A stretch of 36,044 bases of DNA from an uncultured Clostridium sp. (GTDB lineage Bacteria > Bacillota > Clostridia > TANB77 > CAG-508): positions 1 to 36,044 of the forward strand of contig CAJMJN010000013.1 of NCBI GenBank assembly GCA_905213875.1, written 5' to 3'. A model generated the notes under the pieces. That model saw only the letters and a program-made list of their open reading frames with translations, did no database searches and had not been told where the DNA came from. Below are positions 18,185-25,334 of this stretch, in pieces. A program made the position numbers and the translations under genes. Numbering within the stretch: position 1 is the stretch's first letter; every line of letters starts with the position of its first letter.

Positions 18185-18197
18185 ATTTTCCTCCCTT

Positions 18198-19343
18198 TTA
18201 TAATTCAATAAATTCTTCTACCAACTCTTCACATTTTTTATCAAAATCTTTTTTCCACTGTCTGTATAATTCCATTACTTCTTCTCTATTTTTTAGAACA
18301 TTTTCAATTCTTTCTTTTATATATTCTGCATCGTCTTCACTTTCGAGAATTACATATTCTCCTAGTTTAGTCCCAACAAAATAGTCATTGTTATTTCCTA
18401 ATAAGCAAGGAACTCCCATTTCAAAACTTTCTAGTGGAAACATTGGTGCATTTTCTGTAAATGTTGGATATATATTTACACTATTTTTTTGTATTCTTTT
18501 CATTAATTCTTCATTTGGAATATAGTCATTTATACTTGTTGTTTCTAAGTTTAAAATCTCTGTAAATTTCTTAGCTCCTTCATTTATTGGAACTACATCT
18601 GCAATTGAGTTTTCAACTAATTTGATTGCACTTAAAGATGTATATATATTTTTTAATTCTCTTGAATCCGCATTATAAATACCTATCTTATTCTTTTCAT
18701 TACTATAATTAGCTGTTTTTCCTGCATTCTCTTTATGTACATTATTTTGTAAATAATATGATTTAAATCCACATTTTTTATAAAATTCATACATTGTACT
18801 TCTTACAAACGCAAAGCTATTTATCTTATTTTCTTTATATAGATTCATTACTTCTTTATTTAAATTCCAAGTAAAGTCTGAAAAGTATTCATAACAATTT
18901 CCATGCCAAATAACTTTTATTATTGTGTTTGGCGCAATTTCTTTTATTTTTTTTATTAAATCTATCCAACCATCACATATTTGGCTACAAATAACTGATT
19001 TTATATTATTTTCTTTTATTTCTTTAGCTAATTTTTCTATATCATTTTTTTGATATATATGTTCTAATGGTACATTATTTTTAAATAATCCTAATGTTGA
19101 TGCTGCAACACCTAACCAAGTTGGGTTATAAAATACTATATAATCTCTTCCTTCAAATTCTTTGATTTTTTCTACAGCAGATATTGCTCTTTGGTGATAT
19201 TTTTCTCTTTCTGCTTTTACTTCTTTGTTATGTGTCATTTTATATTTTAAAGTACTTAAAAAATGATATACTTTTTTTATTGCTTTATAAATAATTCCAT
19301 CATTTTTTAAAAATCTTTTTAAAAAGTTTTTTATTTTTTGCAA
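18198..19343 (-). CDS. GT-B type glycosyltransferase (CgeB/GT4-like), paralogue 1
   Basis: A 381-residue protein whose C-terminal half reads like a GT4 donor domain: NIYPTFTENAPMFPLESFEMGVPCLLGNN contains spaced glutamates around the sugar-nucleotide site. The first ~50 residues are basic and amphipathic (KNFLKRFLKNDG), which suggests membrane association. The start is TTG at 19343, supported by AAAGGAAG at normal spacing. The gene is clearly paralogous to its upstream neighbour at 19359-20324: both share the order GIY, NNSDLF/NNNDYF and a final YxxWKKxxxxK helix. Substrate unknown. Confidence 0.8.
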   Translation of the reverse strand: MQKIKNFLKRFLKNDGIIYKAIKKVYHFLSTLKYKMTHNKEVKAEREKYHQRAISAVEKIKEFEGRDYIVFYNPTWLGVAASTLGLFKNNVPLEHIYQKNDIEKLAKEIKENNIKSVICSQICDGWIDLIKKIKEIAPNTIIKVIWHGNCYEYFSDFTWNLNKEVMNLYKENKINSFAFVRSTMYEFYKKCGFKSYYLQNNVHKENAGKTANYSNEKNKIGIYNADSRELKNIYTSLSAIKLVENSIADVVPINEGAKKFTEILNLETTSINDYIPNEELMKRIQKNSVNIYPTFTENAPMFPLESFEMGVPCLLGNNNDYFVGTKLGEYVILESEDDAEYIKERIENVLKNREEVMELYRQWKKDFDKKCEELVEEFIEL

Positions 19344-19358
19344 GGTTATCTTCCTTTC

Positions 19359-20324
19359 CTATTTTTCTAAAAATGCTTCTATATTCTTTTTAGATTTTTC
19401 GTTATATTCTTTTTTCCAATTTTTATATAATTCTAAGATTTTTTCTTTGTTATCTAGTATTTTTTCTACCATCTTAGAATTTATAATTGCATTATCTTCT
19501 GCTGATGTAACTACATATTTTTCTAATTCCTCCCCATTAAATAAATCGGAATTATTTCCTATTAAAACAGGAACTCCTACTTCCATTCCTAGCAAAAATA
19601 CTGGGTGCATATATTCTGTAAAAGATGTAGAAACTATAGCATCATTTTTCAAAATTGATTTTATTATATTTTCTGCTTTTATTTCTTCTAGCTTTTCTGG
19701 AGTATTTTGTATTCCCATTGTAGTTAAAAATTCTTCCATTCTTGGGTCTAAATTATAATAATTCAAATTACAATTCTCTAAAAATTTTGCTACACATAGT
19801 TGATTAAAAATATTCTTGTCCCATGTATAATTTAGTGGATATATCCCTAAATTTAATTTTTCATTTTTAGCTTGTGAATTAACTTGTTTTTCTTCTAAAA
19901 TATAATTTTCCATTAAATATGAACAATTATAACCTAAATTTTTATATGTTTCATATTGTCCTTTTCTTAAAAATGCAATATCTGTAACAATTCCTTTTTT
20001 AGACAATTCTAATAATTCAAAGAAATTGTTTCTTTCATATTCATAATATAATAGACTATCTTGTGTTGTACAAATTACTTTTATTTCTATATCAGGATAT
20101 TTTTCTTTTACATCTGCTATCATTTTTCCCCAGCCTATTTCAAGCCCTGCAAATATAATTTGTTTAACACCTTTTTCTATTTCTTCATTTATAACTTTCA
20201 TATTATTATTATAATCAAAGTCTGTCCAACCTAAATTTATTTTTTTATTATTTTTAAACATATTTGTTAAACAAATATTGTCTTCAGGCTTTTTATCTGA
20301 GTACAATAAAATGTATTTTTTCAT
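19359..20324 (-). CDS. GT-B type glycosyltransferase-like protein, paralogue 2
   Basis: A 321-residue protein, shorter than paralogue 1 because it lacks the basic N-terminal extension. It contains IVSTSFTEYMHPVFLLGMEV followed by GVPVLIGNNSDLF, which aligns with the donor domain of its neighbour, but the spaced glutamate of GT4 enzymes is replaced in part (HPVFLLGMEVG against APMFPLESFEMG). Catalysis is therefore less certain; it could be a partner or a regulator of the other. The ATG follows AGGAAGGAAAT inside the 3' end of the HAD gene. Confidence 0.72.
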   Translation of the reverse strand: MKKYILLYSDKKPEDNICLTNMFKNNKKINLGWTDFDYNNNMKVINEEIEKGVKQIIFAGLEIGWGKMIADVKEKYPDIEIKVICTTQDSLLYYEYERNNFFELLELSKKGIVTDIAFLRKGQYETYKNLGYNCSYLMENYILEEKQVNSQAKNEKLNLGIYPLNYTWDKNIFNQLCVAKFLENCNLNYYNLDPRMEEFLTTMGIQNTPEKLEEIKAENIIKSILKNDAIVSTSFTEYMHPVFLLGMEVGVPVLIGNNSDLFNGEELEKYVVTSAEDNAIINSKMVEKILDNKEKILELYKNWKKEYNEKSKKNIEAFLEK

Positions 20325-20327
20325 ATT

Positions 20328-22250
20328 TTATTTCCTTCCTAATAGTTTTCTTGCTGCTCCTTTTGCTGATGTTAATAAATTCATATATTCTATATCATTA
20401 TATATAATAAATGCCTCTTTCCAAGCTTCTTTTCTTAATATGTTTCTGCATTTTATAACATTTAATTTATCTTTAGCTGATAATTTATCATCTTTTTCTA
20501 CATATTCAGCTGTTCCAAATGTATCGTTAAATACCATACTATAATATGCATCTACAAGTTCTTTACTTGGTTTTGTTTTTATTTTTCTTATTAAGTCATA
20601 TACAAATTTTTTTGTTTCATTTGCCTCATATGGGTGATATTTCATATAATCATTTATTATTTCTGCTCCTGCAAACATCCCTTCTTGTAATGGTTTTATA
20701 TATTTTTTAACAATATCTGTTTCTTCTGTTTTTGCTTTTCTTATAGCCTCACCTTGCTTGTATTCTATAACACTTCCTGTTCCTGGGTTATATATCCATT
20801 CTAACAAAGTTATTATGCAAGCTACTTCATTATCTCTTATTTTTCTATCATCTATAAAACTGATTTTATAAGAATTATTAGGTTGTAAATTGTAGAAATC
20901 ATATAATGTTAAATAATATCCTCCAACCATTTTGTTTGTAAATATATGTGCTAAATTATCTTGTATTGTTCCCCTCCAGCCTATATCTACTGTAAACATT
21001 GGCTTGTCATCATTAACAATATTTTTCTTTTCTTTAAAATATTGTAATAACTCTTCTCTTTTTCTGTCTAATTCAACTTGAATTTTGCTTGTAAAGTCTT
21101 TGTCATTACATAGATTTTGTATTCTTAAATCAAACCAAGGTTCAACTATATTTTCTTCTATATTAATATCATATTTTCCCATAAACTCTTTATATGGTGT
21201 TATGTCTATTGCTAATGTTTTAAATAATGCTTTAACACTTTGAACTCTATATTGTGACCATAATCTTAATAATTCTGGTATTGAAAATTCTTTTAAAGAT
21301 GCAGAAAATGTACCCATTCTACTAACTTCTATAGTGTCACAATCAGGTAATTCAACTCCAAAAGGATTATTTCTTTTTATTAGTTCATGAATTTTTATAA
21401 AAGTTTCTCCTTCTCTTGTTTGATAATATACTTTATCTATATTATTTTTTATTGCATATTCTACAATGCTATATCCAAAGAAGTATAGTAATGGTGCTAA
21501 GTCAACTCCACTATTAAATAATCTATTTTTTTCTGTTGATACATCTTTTTTTATTGAGTCTAAATCGATTTCTAATTTTCTACCTTTTTCTGGCACAAAA
21601 TTAAAATCTGTTTTTGTTGTTTTTATTGTTTCTATCCCTAAATTATTTGCAACTTCTATGTCTGAATATTGGTTATCTCCAACATGTATATGATCTTCTG
21701 GTTTTATATTTAATTCTTCTTCAGCCTTTTTATATAAGTTTCCTGACCTTTTGTTTAGTAAATAATCTGCTGAACTATAAATTTTTTCAATTTTTACAGG
21801 AACTTTTACATAATCTAATAATTCTTTTAAATTATCTGCACTCATATAAAAATCAGATATGCAATACATTTTTAAATCTTTGTATTTTTCGAATATAGGT
21901 AATATTTCTGGATTTATAAATATATTTCTTTTTTCTTGTTCTAATTCAACTCTTAATAATTCTTCTGAAATGTCAATATTTGAATCTATTAATATTTCTT
22001 TTTGCAAATTTTTAAATACATCTAGAATTTTGCATTCATCATCAAAGCCATTTTCTTTATTCGCCTTGCACATATCTGCTTCTATTTGATCTCTTAATTT
22101 TAATATTTCATAAATATCTTTATATTTTTCTTTTAAATTTTGTTCATGTTTTAACATTAAATAATTTGCTGTGTATAATTTTATTTCTTCTGGGTGGCAT
22201 TTTCTTTTTAAAATTGTATCCCAAATATCAAAGCTTATAATTTTCGCCAT
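20328..22250 (-). CDS. HAD-superfamily protein (COG5610-like), first gene of the glycan operon
   Basis: A 640-residue cytosolic protein. The HAD phosphatase-like domain covers about 1-240: motif I SFDIWDTIL with presumed nucleophile D8, motif II CISDFYMS, a lysine region near KRSGNLYKKA, and motif IV HVGDNQYSDIEVANNLG. The C-terminal ~400 residues contain the conserved-looking MFTVDIGWRGTIQDN and are not assigned. Proteins of this layout sit in surface-glycan clusters, but their reaction is not established to my knowledge. The ATG at 22250 follows AAAGGATG; an earlier in-frame ATG at 22313 lies inside the promoter, so it is not used. Confidence 0.83.
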   Translation of the reverse strand: MAKIISFDIWDTILKRKCHPEEIKLYTANYLMLKHEQNLKEKYKDIYEILKLRDQIEADMCKANKENGFDDECKILDVFKNLQKEILIDSNIDISEELLRVELEQEKRNIFINPEILPIFEKYKDLKMYCISDFYMSADNLKELLDYVKVPVKIEKIYSSADYLLNKRSGNLYKKAEEELNIKPEDHIHVGDNQYSDIEVANNLGIETIKTTKTDFNFVPEKGRKLEIDLDSIKKDVSTEKNRLFNSGVDLAPLLYFFGYSIVEYAIKNNIDKVYYQTREGETFIKIHELIKRNNPFGVELPDCDTIEVSRMGTFSASLKEFSIPELLRLWSQYRVQSVKALFKTLAIDITPYKEFMGKYDINIEENIVEPWFDLRIQNLCNDKDFTSKIQVELDRKREELLQYFKEKKNIVNDDKPMFTVDIGWRGTIQDNLAHIFTNKMVGGYYLTLYDFYNLQPNNSYKISFIDDRKIRDNEVACIITLLEWIYNPGTGSVIEYKQGEAIRKAKTEETDIVKKYIKPLQEGMFAGAEIINDYMKYHPYEANETKKFVYDLIRKIKTKPSKELVDAYYSMVFNDTFGTAEYVEKDDKLSAKDKLNVIKCRNILRKEAWKEAFIIYNDIEYMNLLTSAKGAARKLLGRK

Positions 22251-22284
22251 ACTATAACATCCTTTCTTGCTTTTTTCTTTCTGC

Positions 22285-22313
22285 ATTTTATCATTTATTT
22301 TGTTTATAATCAA
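22285..22313 (-). promoter_or_regulatory. Promoter of the glycan biosynthesis operon
   Basis: On the minus strand, -35 TTGATT (22313-22308), a 17-base spacer and -10 TAAAAT (22290-22285) lie 35 bases before the HAD start. It probably drives all nine genes down to the GT2 at 11434, which are packed with gaps below 20 bases. Confidence 0.7.
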
Positions 22314-22394
22314 GGTTTATTAGCATTATTTCTGGATTTTTAGATATTAAAATATAATATCTATATTTTAGTGGTTTTTACATTTTTTTGTTCA

Positions 22395-22431
22395 TAAAAA
22401 AAGACGATATTTCATCAATATCGCCTTTTTT
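22395..22431 (-). terminator. Terminator after rpmA
   Basis: On the minus strand a stem of GGCGATAT and ATATCGTC, flanked by A7 and T7 runs, follows the rpmA stop by about ten bases. It is a textbook intrinsic terminator, and it cuts rplU-rpmA off from the glycan genes. Confidence 0.88.
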
Positions 22432-22439
22432 GTTATTAA

Positions 22440-22700
22440 CTATTCGCTTACTGGGTAAACACTAACTTGTTTTTTGTCTCTACCTTTTCTTTCAAATTTA
22501 ACGTTTCCGTCTACTAAAGCATATAATGTGTCGTCACTACCTTTTCCAACGTTTATTCCTGGATGTACTTTAGTTCCTCTTTGTCTTACTAAAATATTTC
22601 CTGCTAAAACAAATTGTCCGTCTGCTCTTTTTACACCTAATCTTTTTGATTCAGACTCTCTACCGTTGTGGCTACTACCTTGACCTTTTTTATGAGCCAT
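22440..22700 (-). CDS. rpmA: 50S ribosomal protein L27, without N-terminal extension
   Basis: L27 (86 residues) reaches the peptidyl transferase centre with its N-terminal tail. The sequence begins MAHKKGQGSSHNGRESESKR, so the mature basic tail is encoded directly. Many Firmicutes instead encode a ~9-residue extension (ending FFA) that is removed by the protease Prp, whose gene lies between rplU and rpmA. Here the gap is only 75 bases and holds no prp gene, consistent with the missing extension. The ATG follows AAAGGAGTG. It is co-transcribed with rplU and ends at a terminator. Confidence 0.98.
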   Translation of the reverse strand: MAHKKGQGSSHNGRESESKRLGVKRADGQFVLAGNILVRQRGTKVHPGINVGKGSDDTLYALVDGNVKFERKGRDKKQVSVYPVSE

Positions 22701-22775
22701 TATATCTCACTCCTTTCGGTTTTTGTTTTTATATCCGATTAATTAAAATCTAAATTATTATGAAGCTTACCTATA

Positions 22776-23162
22776 TTATGCTTCTACTTTTTTTGTTGTT
22801 TTTTTAGCTGCTGCTGTTGTTTCTTTCTTTTCAGCTGTTGCTTTTTTAGCTGCTGTTTTTATTGATGTAATTTCAACTTTTGTATATGGTTGTCTATGAC
22901 CATATCTTCTTCTGTAGTTAGCTTTTGCTTTCATTTTGAAAACTATAATTTTTTTAGCTTTTCCGTGTGCTACTACTTTACCTTCAACTTTTACACCTTT
23001 AACATAAGGATTTCCAACTTGTACTTTTCCATCTTCAGATACTAACATTACTTTATCAAAAGTAACTTTTTTACCTTCCTCTGCATCTAATTTTTCAAAA
23101 AATACAACATCTCCTTCTGTTACTTTGTATTGTTTTCCACAGCTTTCGATTATTGCGTACAT
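22776..23162 (-). CDS. rplU: 50S ribosomal protein L21 with Ala/Lys-rich tail
   Basis: L21 binds 23S rRNA early in 50S assembly. The first ~103 residues are canonical: MYAIIESCGKQYKVTEGDVV at the start, then FKMKAKANYRRRYGHRQPYT. A tail of about 25 Ala, Lys and Thr residues (TAAKKATAEKKET onward) is added, so the protein has 128 residues. Such basic tails occur in L21 of various bacteria and are probably disordered. The ATG follows GGGAGGTG. It is the first gene of the rplU-rpmA unit. Confidence 0.98.
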   Translation of the reverse strand: MYAIIESCGKQYKVTEGDVVFFEKLDAEEGKKVTFDKVMLVSEDGKVQVGNPYVKGVKVEGKVVAHGKAKKIIVFKMKAKANYRRRYGHRQPYTKVEITSIKTAAKKATAEKKETTAAAKKTTKKVEA

Positions 23163-23265
23163 TTAAAATGCACCTCCCTTATTTGTATACTCGCTAATCC
23201 TTAAATTCAGGTAATTAACTATTGTTAATTTTTAGGTACCTTGACTAAGCGGATTACAGTTATCA
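23163..23265 (-). promoter_or_regulatory. Candidate L21 leader (autoregulatory 5' UTR)
   Basis: The ~100-base leader before rplU contains AGGTA and TACCT ends around ATTAAC/GTTAAT (about 23208-23240), which form a bulged hairpin. Low-GC Gram-positives often carry an L21 leader motif here. The match was judged by eye only. Confidence 0.4.
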
Positions 23266-23294
23266 ATTTTACCATATATATCATAGTTTGTCAA
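23266..23294 (-). promoter_or_regulatory. Promoter of rplU-rpmA
   Basis: On the minus strand, -35 TTGACA (23294-23289), a 17-base spacer and -10 TAAAAT (23271-23266). The -35 lies inside the last codons of rdgB, about 105 bases before rplU. Confidence 0.82.
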
Positions 23295-23859
23295 TCATTT
23301 TTCTCAATTTATTTAGTGCTATTTTCCTGCTACTTACCACATTTTTTTCTTTATCTGTCAATTCTGCTAAAGTCTTTCCATTATCTAATTCAAATATTGA
23401 ATCAAATCCAAAGCCATTTTCTCCTCTTGGCTTTTCTGTTATTTTTCCTTCTATTTCACCAGTTGTTGTAATCACTCCTTTTTCATCTACATATGAAATG
23501 ACACATTCTACTTTTGCACTTCTATCTTCTGCTTTTATACTATTTAATTTATTAATCATTGCATTATTTCTTTCTTCTTGTGTTGCATATTCTCCTAAAA
23601 ATCTAGCAGTATATACTCCAGGCCATCCATCTAATTTATTTATACATATACCACTATCATCTGATATACATGGTATTTTTGTTATTTCAAAAATTTCTTT
23701 TGCTTTTTTTATTGAATTTTCTTTAAAAGTTTTTCCATCTTCTTCAACTTCTATTTCGCAATTTATGTCTTTTAAACTTAAAATTTCAAAATCTTTTAAT
23801 ATCTCTTTGATTTCTTTTAATTTTCCAACATTATTTGTTGCTGCTAATATTTTTTTCAT
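23281..23859 (-). CDS. rdgB: XTP/dITP diphosphatase (RdgB/HAM1)
   Basis: The enzyme hydrolyses non-canonical purine nucleotides (ITP, dITP, XTP) to the monophosphate, keeping them out of DNA and RNA. It has 192 residues. Marks are ATNNVGKLKEIKEIL at the N-terminus, ISDDSGICINKLDGWPGVYTARF and RGENGFGFDSIFE in the centre, and SSRKIALNKLR at the end. The ATG at 23859 is preferred over the one two codons upstream, because AAGGA then has a normal spacing of seven bases. It is in front of rplU, whose promoter overlaps its 3' end. Confidence 0.95.
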   Translation of the reverse strand: MKKILAATNNVGKLKEIKEILKDFEILSLKDINCEIEVEEDGKTFKENSIKKAKEIFEITKIPCISDDSGICINKLDGWPGVYTARFLGEYATQEERNNAMINKLNSIKAEDRSAKVECVISYVDEKGVITTTGEIEGKITEKPRGENGFGFDSIFELDNGKTLAELTDKEKNVVSSRKIALNKLRKMIDKL

Positions 23860-23978
23860 TTTCATTTCCTTTTCTTATTTTTTTATTGTTTATTTTTTAG
23901 TTATATGATAATATTTATTTTATTACAATATATTATTGTAGTCAATACCTAGTATTTTTACGAGAGGAGTTTATATAC

Positions 23979-24840
23979 ATGGAAGATAGATATAAAGATA
24001 TAAATAAGGCTAATTTAGCAGGAATTTTAGGTAATATTTTTTTACTTATTATAAAATTTATTGTTCGGTTTTTTAAGTAAAAGTCAAGCAATGATTTCTG
24101 ATGCTGCTAACAGTGCAGGTGATATATTTTCATCTTTTATGAGTACTATTGGTAGTAAAATCGCTAGCATTCCAAATGATGAAACACATAATTTCGGTCA
24201 CGGTAAAGCCGAATATATTTTTTCATTATTTATAAGTCTTTCTATGATTATAGTTTCGGCAAAATTAATATATGACTCTATTATTTCATTATTTAATCCT
24301 AGTAGCGTTGAATATCCTTTTTGGTTAATTTTAGTTTGTATCATAACTATTATTACAAAACTAACCTTATTTATATATACTAAAATTATTGGAAAGAAAA
24401 CTCAAAGTATATTAATTGATTCTTTACAAAAAGATCATAGAAATGACACTATTGTTACTACATGTACATTATTGTCTGTAATTTCTAATCTATTTGGAGT
24501 ATATTGGCTTGATGGAGCAGTTGGAGTTGGAATATCTATTGTTATTGCTATTTCTGGAATAAAAATATTTATTGAAAGTTACAATATTTTAATGGATAAA
24601 TCTATTGATGAAAAAACTAAATCCGAAATTGTTGAGATAACTAAGAAATATAAAAATATAAAAAAAATTAATCATCTTACTTCAACACCAGTTGGATATA
24701 AATACTTGATTTCTATTTCAATTTTTGTTGATGGTAATATGTCTACTTTTGATAGTCATAAAATAGCTGATAGCCTTGAAAAAGATTTAAATAGTCTGGA
24801 TAATGTCTATTTATCTATAATACATGTTAATCCATTATAA
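23979..24840 (+). pseudogene. Cation diffusion facilitator transporter, frameshifted (+1 at 24066)
   Basis: This is a CDF-family metal exporter (Zn, Fe or Mn) of about 287 residues. The true start is the ATG at 23979, behind GAGAGGAG. The frame gives MEDRYKDINKANLAGILGNI, a first helix, and stops at 24078-24080. Removing the C at 24066 restores FIVGFLSKSQAMISDAANSAGD, the family's first two helices with metal ligands D and H (HNFGHGKAEY, then QKDHRNDT). The cytosolic C-terminal domain (DSHKIADSLE) is intact. A one-base loss in the T6 run at 24069-24074 would also restore the frame. Mutation, sequencing error and recoding remain possible. Confidence 0.85.
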
Positions 24841-24851
24841 TTTGTTATAAA

Positions 24852-24885
24852 AATGAAGAGTGGTTTTTAATTTCCACTCTTCATT
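24852..24885. terminator. Bidirectional terminator between CDF and the 25-kb small gene
   Basis: A perfect 12-bp stem (24852-24863 with 24874-24885) lies between convergent genes, with A/T runs on both sides. It overlaps the last codons of the minus-strand gene. Confidence 0.8.
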
Positions 24886-25208
24886 AAATTTCGCAAAAAA
24901 TTACATAAAATATAATTTCTTTCTATTGTAATTTCTGCTTTTTTTCTTCCAAAGGATATTGTAGAAAAGTATACTTCTATATTGTTATCCTTTTTGCTAC
25001 CAATAGATAAGTATTCAATAAATTGTATATTGAAGACAAGATACTCTAATTCTCTTTGCATTTGTTTTTGCTCTTTTTCGTTTTCATTTTGTCTTTTAAA
25101 TTCAATATTTTCAAGTTCTTCTTTTAAATTAATTCTCGAAAATTTCCGCAAATTAGAATTTAAATATATTTTTATTTCTCCTTCTACTTTTTTATTTACC
25201 TTTATCAT
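24867..25208 (-). CDS. Hypothetical protein, 113 residues
   Basis: No family is recognised. The protein is charged and soluble: a Glu/Gln/Lys-rich helix (about residues 28-55) sits between two segments that alternate like beta strands (EGEIKIYLNS and NNIEVYFSTISFGRKKAEITIERNYIL). It has no signal peptide or membrane segment. The ATG follows AGGAGGAG at good spacing, which supports it as a real gene. R21 uses CGG. It lies downstream of the helicase-nuclease gene on the same strand, with a 126-base gap, so joint transcription is possible. It could be an accessory factor, but nothing shows this. Confidence 0.7.
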   Translation of the reverse strand: MIKVNKKVEGEIKIYLNSNLRKFSRINLKEELENIEFKRQNENEKEQKQMQRELEYLVFNIQFIEYLSIGSKKDNNIEVYFSTISFGRKKAEITIERNYILCNFLRNLMKSGN

Positions 25209-25334
25209 TTGGTACTCCTCCTTTTATTTTCTATATATCTAGAAAATTTTACTAGTGACAATACTAGTATTTTAGCACCTTTTAGTTGTATTTTCAATAT
25301 ATATTCTAAAATTTCCTATTTTCTCTGTTTTTAA

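Noticed and set aside
23288..23908. 206-residue open frame antisense to rdgB
   Set aside because: rdgB is a clear family member over the whole length; the antisense frame has no ribosome site or known domain.
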